Positions 23,101 to 36,200 of a stretch of 64,000 bases of DNA are shown here, in pieces. Below the pieces are notes generated by a model, which worked only from the letters and a program-made list of their open reading frames with translations, was not told the origin of the DNA and ran no database searches. The number at the start of each line of letters is the position of its first letter. Within the stretch, counting starts at the first letter, position 1. Made by a program: the position numbers and the translations under genes. Source of the DNA: Tretioscincus oriximinensis (lineage: Eukaryota > Chordata > Lepidosauria > Squamata > Gymnophthalmidae); assembly GCA_022410635.1 (NCBI GenBank), contig JAJVDF010000236.1, positions 1,718,868-1,782,867 on the forward strand. Reading direction: 5' to 3'.

Positions 23101-26100
23101 TTAGACAAGTTCATGGAGATGACCTCTTTTGGGGGGTTGGGTTTGAAAACTGAGTTTTGGGGTGCCTCCCAGTTGTTGTTTTCAAAAAAAGACTTTTTTT
23201 CAAAAAAAAAATGTCCTCAGAAAAAACCAGGAGGGCCCCAAAACGGGTTTTCAACACCCCCCCAAAAGGGGTCACCTGGTCAGCCTAATTGAAGTCAAGG
23301 GTATGAATAGCTGCTAGGATTCATATCAGAATCTGTTTATTAGGATAAACATTTAATCTTGATTTCTTCATTTAAAACTCCCTGACAGAAATGAAAAATA
23401 AAGTTACACAACAATTTATGCCAAGAATACAGTACTTAGGCCAACAGATGCTTAGGAGATACGTCCAAATATTGACCAATCGCAAAGCCCTCGGGTGCTA
23501 TTGTGATTCCAGGAAATAAGCAAGTGAAACTTCATTATAATGAACTCCAAGGGACCAGAAAAATCTGTATGTTATCATGAGACTTTGTTATACTGGAGCT
23601 GATGCACAAAAATGACCCCAATAAGTTATCACAGTAACACTCTTGGAAAATGCCCCAAACCACTGGAAAAGCGGCCTGAAGACCCCGTCCCCACTGAGCC
23701 TTATTCTGAGCTGTATCTCAGGACGGAGCCTGGCCACCCACATGCCAGTGTCGACTATGGCAGGCCCCACGCACTAGCAGGTGAGTGTCAAGCTCCCTTT
23801 CCATGATGCAGCCCAGGGTGAGGCTCACTGGGGACAGTCTGGAGTCTTTCACACATGGAAACATCAAAAACCATCCCAAAAGCGATTTGTGGCCTTTCCT
23901 TGGCCACCTCCCACCTCGCCAGGGCCCAATCATTGTCCCAGTCACCCTTCGGATTCTGAGCGTCTCATCCTGCCATTCTTTGGTGGCTTGAACATCTTTG
24001 CTGTCCCTTGAAAAATCTTAGCCTGTACTGAAGGTCCTTCTTGCACGTCCCTTCGTTATAACAAGAGGCAGGGGGACAGAGATCAGTTTGTTATACTGAA
24101 GGTTTTGTTACAATGAGGTTTATTATAGCAAAGGCATTTTTACATTGCTCGCAATGGTGTTCTGCCAGGGCTTTCTGNTTTGTTTGTTACATTAAGAGTT
24201 TTGTTATAACGTTGTTCTTTATAATGAGGTTTCACCTTTATATTAGAGACATAAAGACATTCTAATCTCCTGCAGTGCCCAAGGCAGCGTGACGTAGGAG
24301 NTTGCCCTGCTCTATATTTATGGGTTTGCAGATTCATTTCTTATTTATTATATTGTACTTTGCCTTTTTTTAAATTATGGAACACTATTTATATCCTAGC
24401 CAGATTGTTGACAGTGATATAACTGAAACAGATTTTCAATTGAATTCTGAATCCTTCTTGGTTAATTTTATTGTCGCACTTTGGATCTAGACTAGATACT
24501 TTTTTCTAAACTACTATTATTGTTAACCTAGTTTCATATTTTCCTGGGATTTCCCCCAAAATGTCGACACGCACACGCACACGCGCACACACACACACAC
24601 ACACACCGCCATCTGCATGCTATAAATTCTTAAAGCGTAAGTAATAAATGTATATTCCGAGGTAACCAATGACAGGGCTCGGAACTTTGGCACCTCCAGA
24701 GACCAGGGTCCTGGGTTAGGCTAAAAATCAAGAAACAGGGGGAAGTAATAAATCGACGGTGGAATACCCCAGGGATCAGTACTGGGACCAGTTCTGTGGG
24801 GGGGAAGGAGGGAACAAGGGAAGAAGTGAGTGAAAGATGAAAGGGAAGGAAGGAAGATAAAGAAGGGAAAAAAGGAAGGAAGGAAAGAAGGAAGGAAAAC
24901 AGAAAGAAAGAAGAAAGGAAGAAAACAGAAAGAAAGGGAGGAAGCAACGGGAGGAGGGGCTGGAGCCCGTTGCACACACTAATTCTACTAGTAAATAAAT
25001 AATTTTTTAAAAGTAGCGTTACCATATAAAAACAGGGGCAGGTATGTGGAAGAGACGAATTTTCACCAGGTGCAGATTATAATGCCTGCTTCACCTGGGT
25101 GGGAAACCACCTTTTCACACNGACTAAGGCTTCAACCTTCCGCCCTGGTTTTTGTGGGTAACCCTCAGAAAGAGCCGTCACCCCGAAATGTNCTAAGTCA
25201 TTGCAGCATCCTGCTGATTCACGGGGGACTCAAAGGGTTTTTGACAAGGTCCCTCTTTGCTTAGAAAATGTGCTAAAATGCTTGGATTCTTCAGCAGAGG
25301 TGTGTGGGTTTCAACTCTGTTTGAGGATCATCTCCAGGCATTCGATGGTCCCTGTGTGGGCAACGCGTGCCAGAGAGAACGTGGGTGGATCAGAATTGTG
25401 GCTGCTAAGGCATAAAGCTGCACCTTATATTGCGCAAGGAGACCCAGAGATCTTGCTTTGAAATGGGAAAGAACGTAAGAACGTAAGAAGAGCCGTCCTG
25501 GATCAGGCCAGAGCCCACCTAGTCCGTCCTTCTGTCCCACACAGAGGCCCCCCAGATGCNCCTGGGCAGCCTGAGCAGAGGAAAGCAAAATGTGCTCCTG
25601 TTCAATGGCACTTCAGGAGTCCTGCCTGTGGCTCCATCCCGGGGGCGGGGTAGGGGGGGAGTAGTTTGGGGGTACAATTGTTCCAGTGCATTTTCAGAGA
25701 TCAGAAGAAGGCAAAACCTTCACCTGCCCTCAACTCTTGGAATAGGGATCCGCCATCTGCATGCTAGTGTAGATTATGGCAGACCCCAAATGGGGCCTGC
25801 CATAGTCTACTCTGCCCCATCCGCTGCACTAGGATAGTCTCAAGCAGAAGGCAAACCCCTCACCTGTTCCTGGCTCCCTGTACATGACATTTCAGGAATT
25901 CTGCCTGTTCTCCCATCCTAATGGCCACTGGTACCCCTGCCTTCCAGGAACCTGCCTAACCCTATTTTGAAGCTCTCCAGGCTGTTAGCTGCCACCACCT
26001 CTCATGGAAGTGAATTTCACAGACCAATGATCCTCTGAGTGAAAAAATACTTTCCCTTGCCTGTCCTCACTCTCCTACCCACCAGCCTGAAGGCATTCCC

Positions 26101-27489
26101 TCTGCCCTGTGTACTCTGGGATAGGAAAAATATTTTTCTCTATTCACTTCATCCATCCCATGCATGACTTTATCCAACCCAATTAGGTCCCCTCTTACCT
26201 GCCGTCTTTCAAGGCTGAAGAGGCCTAAATGTTATCATTTCCCTCCTCTGTAGCAGTGCAAAAGTGCTGCTTAAATTGTGTATATCAGAAAGTGGTAAGC
26301 TGTTAACCAGCATTCAATCTGAAACACCTTCAGAGGGTTTTGTGGCCATTTCTCGATTGTCCACAAGGTGATCTGAGCCTTAAAACATTTTAAGTAGGCG
26401 TGTCTAGAACCGAAAGGACCTTAGGGCCTGGCCACACGTGTCTTAATCCAGGTTCAATTCACTTTCAGAGTGAATCACCAAAGTGGGAAGTGGGTTTCTT
26501 TCCGCAGGCTTTAACTCAGGTAACTCACCTTTGGGCCCTGATCACGTGCTAAGGGTCTTCATAAGAACCTCAGAGGGGCCCTGCTGAATCAGGTTGAAGC
26601 CCACCCNGCCCAGCCTTTTGCCTCACACAGAGGCAGCCTGAACCGAAGGAGGCAAAATCTTCACCTGTTCTCAACGCCCTGCAAATAGCATTTCAGGAAT
26701 CCTGCCTGTTGCTCTATCCCGGAGGCAGGATCGAGACATCCAACTTAGTAGCTGTTTATACCCTTGGCTTCCATGAACTTGTCTTATCCTGTCTTAAAGC
26801 TATCCAGGCTGTTAGATACCACCATCTCTTCTGGAAGTAAATTCCACAGGCCGAGGACAAAAATCCAGTAAAATCACTTTGCTTTCTATACTGAAAGTGG
26901 ATGGAAGGTGGATTAAAATTTAGGCGTGACCAGGGCCTTAAGACAGGTGGCCCCCTTTTGCTGAAAGCCAGGTGCATCAGCTGAGGCGAGAGGAAGTTTC
27001 CAATTGGCCAAGGATGTTAATGGAATGTTTCCATGGAGATGCAGGGTAGAGTCACATTAGCCAAAGTGGAGGGAACAGGGCTGCTCCTCCAGGGCTCTCC
27101 TTCCCTTCGTTTTCTTCTCTACCTTCTTTTTCTTTTCTCTTTTCTGAGTTCACTGTTTAATCTCAATACTTAATAAGGCTTTTCCTACCGCAGTTTCCTA
27201 GCAACTGCTTTTCTGGCTTCCAGTTATCTACTAAGTAGGACAGCAAGTTCCCCCTAGCTTAGCATGAGACAAAGAAATGCAGGGGTGTGTATGTGGACCC
27301 CGACCTGGGAGAAGCAGTTTGATCAAACTCCTGGTGTGCTAAGGGACTCTGGGTGCAATTTAACTATTCACCACTGTTACTCCTAAGATCGTAAGAGAAC
27401 ACGGTGGTAGATTTCAAAGAAATAGACAGGTTAGTCTGGGTCCAGAATAATCCCCCTAAGGGGATCTCGTAGGAGGCAGGCAGGCAGAC

Positions 27490-27582
<93 letters not shown>

Positions 27583-27682
27583 TAGACAGATAGATAGATA
27601 GATAGATGGAGGCAGGCAGGCAGACACAGACAGACACACAAACAGACAGAGATAGACAGACAGATAGATAGATAGATAGATG

Positions 27683-27719
<37 letters not shown>

Positions 27720-30700
27720 GGAGGGAGGGAGGGAGGGAGAGAGAGAGAGAGAGAGAGGCTAAAAAAACCTGTTCTCCCTTCCCTACTTTTAGATGTGGCT
27801 GTTTTAATACGTTAATTTGGTTTTTTACTGTTAACCACCCTGGGACCATTGGGTATAGGGCAGATACAAATATATCTTCTAGCAAGGGGGTCTCACAGCA
27901 TGTTAGAGACGAACATGAAAAAGGGGAGCAGCAGGAGCCTTCATAGTTCTTCATCCTCATTATCACATTTTATTAACACAAATTATACACATGAGCAACA
28001 CAGGTCTCCTCCTTCTTCCACCCCTTCAGGTATTAATTTAGCCAGGGGAGGCAGCAGCAGTTTGCATAGATTTATCTCCATATAGAAGAAATTATTTTCG
28101 GTGGAACTGACCATGGTGCTGAACCCAGGACTTCTGGGCTTTCTCTTTCTTTTGAATTTCATGATCTAAAAGCTTCCTGTTTCTTTATTTTAGCAGGACA
28201 CTCATGAAACCTTTTTCCAGTATGAAATGGTGGCCAGTTTATTATCTATTTAGATTCCTCCCCACCCTATAGATGGGGTTCCAGACATAAACAGTAACAA
28301 ACTGCCAGCTTCCTGATTCCCTGCTTTCCAGCACAACTCCTGTTTTATTATTTTAAGTTATGTTGCTGCCTGCTTTTTTTTTTTGGCATTTTCCCACAAT
28401 GACAAGGGTTTATTATAAAAGCTTGGATGCCCAGCAGCTTCACTGAGCTGGAAGCAGCAGCAGCTCAAATGTGAAGAGAGTGAAACAGAGCTTCTGTCAA
28501 TGAAGTGTGCAATAGCAGCAAAAAAGGCAAATTCCATGTTGGGGATGATTAGGAAAGGAATCGAAAACAAGTCAGCAAATGTTGTTTTGCCTCTTTATAA
28601 ATCTGTGGTGAGGCCACATTTGGAATCCTGTGTTCAATTCTGGTCACCACTTCTCAACAGAGATATTGTGGAACTAGAGAAGGTGCAGAAAAGGGCAACG
28701 AGATCAAGGGTCTGGAGCAAAATCCCTTATGAAGTCAGGCTGCAACGTCTGGGCCTCTTCAGCCTTGAAAGGAGATGTTTGAGGGGTGATCTGATTGAAG
28801 TGTACAAAACCATTCAAAGGATGGNTAGGGTGAATAGAAAAAAATGTTTTCTCTATCACACAACACTAGGACCAGAGGGCCCTCCTTGAAAGTGATGGGC
28901 AGAACAGTGAGACAAAGGAAAGTATTTTTTCACCCAGAGGGTCATCGGCCTGTGGATTTTTCTTCNTGAAGAGGTGGTGGNAGCTGGCAGCTTGGATAGC
29001 TTCAAGTCAGAACTAGACAGGTTTATGGGCACCAAGGGTATAAATGGGAACAAGGATGGAGGTCTGGATGCTGCCTCTGGGATGGAGCCACAGGTAGTGC
29101 TCCTGAAATGCCATTTGCAGGGATTCATGAACAGAAGCATATTTTGCTTTCCTCTGTTCAGNCTGCCCAGGGGCATCTGGTGGCCCTCTGTGCGAGACAG
29201 AAGGCTGGATTAGNTGGACTGAGGCCTGATCCCATATGGCTCTTCTTACGTTCTTAAAGCTGTTTTGTGCTGGCAGTGGGGTCTACTGGGAAGTGTAGTC
29301 CGAGCAGTCCAGCCTACGTGGGGCCCTGCTCTGTATCCTACAATACCCAGCTTGCACTGCAACTAGCCCTTGGAGGGAGGGAGGCTTTTTAGCCAATCTG
29401 TGCCCTGTCCCGGCCACAGGAAACACATTTTCTTCTTACAGGAATATGGNTGTGAGACCTGTCTAATTTTAGATATAAAATAGCACGCCATCAGCACGAG
29501 CTGCACTTTTTAGAAAGTATGTGAAAAGACTGGACACCTTTCCTGATTTGTCGCTGGTTTAGCTTTCAAGTGCAAGACTTGTAGCAACAGCATTTGAGAT
29601 TCAGTCCCCAGAAGATTTAATTTACACTTTTTTCAGCATAGCACTGAAGGTGCAATGACAGGGAGATCAGATCACAGGATGTTCACATGTGGATGCTTCA
29701 GGAAGCGTACATTTCTTCCAGTTTAGCGCATGCGCACAGGAAAAATTTGTCCTTGGATTTGAGGGGTTTATTATCCAGGAATAANATCAATATTATATTT
29801 GAGAGAAATAGCCATGTTAGTTCAGTAGAAAGTCCAGCAAAGTTCATAAGTTCCAGGCCATCAACAAAGGACTTAACAAAGATCATGGTTTCCTGGCCAA
29901 TTATACATTTTTATGGCACCTTTTTAGTTTCTGTTATTTACTTGTTTTTCTAAACCTGGAGTTCATCACCTTATCACGTTTGCATGTGCTTTGTCATCTC
30001 CCATGCACAGTTTCCTATAAATACCTGACCCTGACATGAATCCCCCAGCATCTGAAGAAGGAGACGTGTCTACGGAAGCTGATGCCACCCACTTTTCTCA
30101 AGTTAGTCTCAAAGTGCTCCTGGCCCCTTTGCTGGAGAATCAATATTATACTAAGAACATAAAAAAGAGTTTTGCTGAATGGGGCCGGAACCCATATAAT
30201 CCAATTTAGGGCAGTCTGAAGCAGAAAAAGGAAAAATCCGAACCTGTTCTTGATTTCCTGCAAATTGTATTTCAGGAATACGGCCTGTTTTCCCAGAAGA
30301 AGGCAGTTTCAAGAAGGAGCAGGAGGAAAAGAAGAAAAGAACATAAGAGCCAGTTTCGTGTAGTGGTTAGAGTGTTGCACTCGCATCTGGGAGTCTCCCA
30401 GTTCGATTCCCCACTCCTCCATGAAAGCCAGCTGGGTGACCATGGGCCAGTCGCAGTTCTTTAGAGCTCTCTCAGCCCCACCTACTTCACAGGGTGTTTG
30501 TTGTGGAGAAAGCAACAAAAAGTTATGTGCTTTTTGTGGTTGGCTGCCCTGAGACCTTCGGGTATAGGGCGGGATATAAGTACAAACAAATAAATAAACA
30601 TAAGAAGAGCCACACTGAATGGAGCCAGAGCCCATTCAGTCCAGCTTTCCGTCTCACCAAGAAGGCCCACCAAGAAGGCAAAACCCTCTCCTGCTCTGAA

Positions 30701-33204
30701 CTCTTGGAATAGCGGTCTGCCATAATCTACCCTGGCATGTGGATGAGCCAAATAGGGTCTGCCATAGTTTGCACTGGCCCAGAAATTGCACCTGGGCAGT
30801 CTGATGCAGAAGAAGGCAAAACCCTCACCTGTTCTCGAGTGCTTGCAAATGGCACTTCAAGAATCCTGCCTGTTGCTTCATCCCAGAGGCAGGATCAAGA
30901 GATCCATCCTAGTAGACACTNGNACATCCTTGGTGTCCATGAACTTGTCTAATCCCGTCTTTAAGCTATCCAGGCTGTTAGCAATCACCACCTCTTCTGT
31001 GAGTAAATTTCACAGGCCGATGACCTCCTGAGTGAAAAAGTGCTTTCCTTTGTCTGTCCTCACTCTTGTGGCCATCAGATTCAAGGATGCCCCCTGGTCC
31101 CGGTGTTGGCGAAGATTCTATATGGGTACCTTGAATTGGGCTCAGTCGCGAGCCACTGGCTCAGTTGGTAGCCAACGCAGTTCTTTTACAATCAGTGTGT
31201 TGTGGGTTATATTATCCTTTATCTCTTTCCAAAAAATATTGAACGTGGACCCCCCTTGAGTGTGTCTTCTTATACAACCCTTTAGACAGCCGAGCCACAA
31301 CAGCTGTCTGACAGCCATCCGACTCTTCCAACCTGCCTGAATGGCGCGGTAATTCTTCACAATCCCCTTTGTCAAGCTAATGGGAGACGGGGTACCCAGC
31401 CCCCCTCTCCCCATCCTGTCTCCCTTCCCACCAGTCCTTTCTTCTGTGGGGCTCCGGTGTGTGCCAGCAGCTGCTGGGAGCAGATGGTTCTGGCATGACC
31501 CAGCAGATTGGGGGCTCTTGGAGGGAGATCCCATCTGCCACCAGCTGCTGTGGGTCAGGGCGCAGGCAGCTTTTCCCTGGCTTATCAAGAAAACTTCAGT
31601 CTCCGGGTGTCCCAAAATCAGGACCCTAAATGCCTTTGCACTGAAGTCTCAGGAGGAACAATGAGGGGAAAGNGATCTTGTTTCAACAGCTTCGAATCTA
31701 CACAGGGATCCTAAAGTAGAGGAGGAGGAGGAAGAGGAGAAAGAACTTCCATGAATTTGTCTAATCCTATCTTAAAGCTACCCAGGCTTTATCCAGCTAC
31801 CACTACCTCTCCTGGAAGTCAATTCCACAGATCAAAGACCCTCTGGGTAAAAGAAATTCCCTTTTCTATCCTCTTTTGCCCATCAACTTCAAAGGGCAGA
31901 AACAAAAGGTAGAAAACTAACAATTTACTAAAACTCAGCAGCACCCATTACAAGATTGCGCCCACNGGATAGCTCCTCTGCTGCCCTCCTAAATAGCCAC
32001 CTCCATCCCCCCAGAGCAACCATCCTGTGCAGCTGAGGCACCTCAGTTCTGCTCCTGCAAGAACTTGTCACCGGGTCCATCTTGTCCCGAGGCAGGTCTT
32101 CTATTGCCACCTCTCCTCTGCTGCAGGCTGGACCCCAGTCTACTTCTTTGTGGGGCTCTGGGGACGGAGGTGGAGAGGAAAGCGCCAGGGCCTCCCCTGA
32201 CCCACTTCCTGGAGACAGGGAAGCCTTACAGTTGGGGTCTGGCTGGGCAATCTCTGGCCTGGGGCCTGGCTGTGAATCCCCAGCCATTCTAGCCCTTGGC
32301 TCCCTTGACTCTGACCCTGCAGGGACGACAGGCTCTGCTTCCACAGGCCTCAATTCAGTGACCTCTACTGCTTCCTCTTCTTCCTCCCTTGGGGAATCCC
32401 CTGGCAGGACAGCCTGGGCCATGGCACGTAGGGTGGTGTGGTAGAAGGTGAGACGGTTTGGCGGCATCTGGATTCCAAACTCTTAGTGCTCACAGACCAC
32501 GTTTTCAAAGCAAGGGAGGCAGTTCAGCCAGGACAGCCGCGGCTTCTTCTGACGAGTTCTTCTACTTAATCCCAGCTCAGACTGACTCCCCTCTTGCCTG
32601 CTCTTCTCCCACCAAGACACAGAGATTTCTATCAGGGTCTCCTGCGCTACTGGATCAACAGGGTTCTCCTTAATCTCATCATAGACGAGGGCACACAAGG
32701 GCAGGATTGCGTTTCCCCCAGAAGGGGAAANAAACACAAGAACCTAAGAGGAGCCCTGCTGAATCTGGCCAGAGCCCATCTAGTCCACTCTTCTGCCTCA
32801 CACAGTGGCCCACCTGAGCCGTCTGGAACGGAAGAAGGCAATGAAAGTTGGAAAGGCTAGAAGGAAGATAAAGAAGGATGGGGACGGGAGGGGACAAGAG
32901 AGGGAGGGTGGAGACATGGCTGGGAGCAAGGGAGCGGCTGGAGCCTGTAGTATTACTATAACGCAACAAGCTAATTGCACAAGTAAGTAAGTAAGACAAT
33001 AAACATCTGGGATTTCAAGAAAATCTCCCGCTGACCTTCTGAAATGATCCACCAGCACTCCCACCAGCTCCCCGATTCGGTTATCGTGGGTGGGCTGCAT
33101 TTTATGGAGACAGAGCACCAGGCCGTGATGGTCCTGGGTGTGGAAGACAAGCAGCTGGTCCTCTCCGCTGGTCACGCTCACGCCTGTTACCTAGGAGGGT
33201 GTGG

Positions 33205-33256
<52 letters not shown>

Positions 33257-36200
33257 TATTATTATTATCAAATTTCTGAGCTCACATGCTCCTTTTATCC
33301 CTGGAGTAAGTTTGGTTTTTGCATACTTTCTTAATCCTGGATAGTCTTCAGACTGGGGCCTGGTTTGCATTTACTTGGTTTCACAGAATAACAGTCTAGT
33401 GGGACGGGATCTCCAGGGTCCTGGGGTCCCACCCCCTGCTCAATGCAGGATTCATTAAACCATCCCAGACAGATGGCTGCCCAGCCTCTGTTTGGAGACT
33501 CCCAGTGGAAGAGACTCACTCAGTCTGAAGACCATCCAGAAGGTGCTTCCTCTTACCATGCTGAGAGGAATGGATCGCATGACTTTATACTGCTTCCTTG
33601 GGTCCATCTTGTGGAGGTGCTGGTCTGTGAGGAGGAGGGCCCGGTCGGTGCTCTTGTTGCAGTGGTTAATCTAAGGGTGAGAAAAACAGTCGTCCCTTCC
33701 TCCATCCATGGGAAAGCCAGCAGGTGTTTGGGGTGTGACTTTGAGAAGTGGGAGGAACATGGGATGCTGGGAGCTGCCATTCAAGCCCATTGGAAAAGCT
33801 GCAAATTGGATCCACAATGGATGGATGGATGGATAGAGAGAGATGGATGGATGGGTGGATGGGTGGATAGATGGATATGGAGAGAAAGATGGATGGATAG
33901 ATGGATGAATGGATGGATAGATGGAGATGGAGAGAGAGAGATATGGATGGATGGGTGGGTGGATATTCCAGAAAAAGGGTCTTGTAGCACTTTAGATAAG
34001 AAATAAGATAGGCAGTAGGAGTTTTAATAGACAAGTCTACTTCTGATGGATCGATGGATGGACAGACACCATATATATTGTTTCTTCTCTGACTCACTCA
34101 ATTTTTTAAAAAAATTAACTCTATTTTTTGATCTTCTGTATATGTTTGGGTTATTTTAAAACACGAAAAGTGATACAGAAATGTCTTTAATAAATATAAT
34201 TGTTCTTGAAGCTCTCCAGATAAGATCCAGATAAGATCCATCTCCCTGGGGGGCCCCCTCCCCTGTGCCTATGGCTGGCCTCCAGGTAGCTGCAAGAGCC
34301 CTGCTACTGGACAGACCTAACAGATAAGTCGCCCAGTTCTTGTAACGACAACGGAAAGCCCAGGAGCATCAGTCCCATAGCAGCAAAGTTACTGGGCGTG
34401 ATTATGTCGATATCCTTGGAGTACGATTACACAATTACATTCCCAATAAAGTCGAAGGAGAACGATGGGATTTAGCCCAGGCCTGGGGCCCCCAGACCTT
34501 ATTTCCCCCCAGGGAAGAAAGAGGAACCCCTCCCTGACCCTTCACCTTGCGGACGTGGGACGAGAACAGCACGGAGCCAAAGTGCAACTTCTCCTTCAGG
34601 GCTGCCGTGCGCTTGGCAAACTGGCTGGCCATGGTAGGGTTTTCATCCACCTGGAGAAAGCAGAAGAGACCATGAGAGAAAGGCAAGACCTAAGTTGCCT
34701 TTTAGATGCAGAGCCCCAGTCAAGGTGATGGTGCTGAATAAACAAAGCCCTCAGCTTGGGGATCTGAAGACAGGGTGTTTATCTTACAGAATATTGTCTG
34801 CCTGCCTGCTTCCATCCGAAGAAGTAGACTTCTCTATGGAAGGTCCTGCTGCCTCCCTTTTTCTTGTTAACCTCTAAGGTGCTACGAGGTCCCCTTAGGG
34901 GGATTATTCTGGACCCCGACTAACCCGTCTATTCCTTTGAAATCTACCACTGTAGGAGTAACAGTGGCGAATAGTTAAATTGCACCCAGAGTCCCTTAGC
35001 ACACCAGGAAGCAGCTCCTCCTCATTGTTTGGGGTTCAGTGTTCTAGATGCAACTGGCGTTTGATCAAACTGCTTCTCCCAGGTCGGGGTCCACATACCC
35101 ACACCCCTGCATTCCTTTGTCTCATGCTAAGCTAGGGGGAACTTGCTGTCCTACTTAGTAGATAACGGGAAGCCAGAGAAGCAGTTGCTAGGAAACTGCG
35201 GTAGGAAAAGCCTTATTAAGTATTGAGATTAAACAGTGAACTCCGTCCGTCCGTCCAAAGAAGTGGACGTGTCTATAGTGCTTGGGGCTGATGCAGGAAT
35301 TCCAAGGAGGCTGGCAAGGAAGGCAGAACCTCACATCTATGGGAAGCACATGTGGGCAGCAGAAGTTGCACTTGGCAATCTGGGGCCACTCACACTCCCA
35401 GGCCTCCAGGAACAGCTTCTGTGCCGCCTCGCAACCCAATTAAGCCTTCTATCGTATCTGCAATAATTCCTTATTTGCAGGGAGTCGAGATCATGGGAAG
35501 AGTTCACCTTCTTCTGCTTGAGGCTGTCCAGGTGCGACAGAAGGCTGGAATAGATGGGCTCTGGCCCCATTCAGCAGGGCTCGTCTAATCACCTGCAATC
35601 TGCATGCCAGTGTAGACTACNGCAGGCCCCGAATGGTCTTCACTGGCATGCGGACGAGATAAATGGGGACTTCCATAGTCTATACTGGCCCACCATTTGC
35701 CCCTGGGCAACTCNAGCAGGAGGAGGCAAAACCCCGCCTATTCTGAACGCCCTGCAAATGGTACTTCAGGGATCCTGCCTNTGGCTCCATTCAGGAGGCA
35801 GGATCAAAAGATCCACCCTAGTAGCATTGATATCCTTGGCTTCCATGAGCTTGTGTAATCCTGTCTTAAAGCCATCCAGGCTGCAAGCTACCGCCACATC
35901 TTCTGGAATTAAATTCCACAGGCCGATGACCCTCTGGGTGAAAAAAATACTTTCCTTTCTCTGTCCTCACTCTCTTGCTCATCAGCTTCAAAGAAGGCCC
36001 CCTAGTCCTAGTGTTGTGTAATCAATAACCGTTTTCCTCTATTCATCATATTCATTCAATGCATGATTTTATACGCTTTAGATCACTTCTTAAATGCCCT
36101 CTTTCAAGGTTGAAGAGACCTAGATGGTGCAGCCTGGTTTCATAACAGACTGATTTATTGGTAAATGCCCTGAGACTTTCAGGTACTATAATGTAGAAAT

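Noticed and set aside
27474..27600. CRISPR-like regular array
   Set aside because: Four-base tandem repeats with no spacers, in a vertebrate genome.
27364..27966. Cys/Leu/Ser-repeat protein frames
   Set aside because: Translation of the CAGA/GATA microsatellite.
30343..30430. Functional tRNA gene
   Set aside because: A and B boxes are present but the sequence is the head of a SINE with body and tail, repeated elsewhere.
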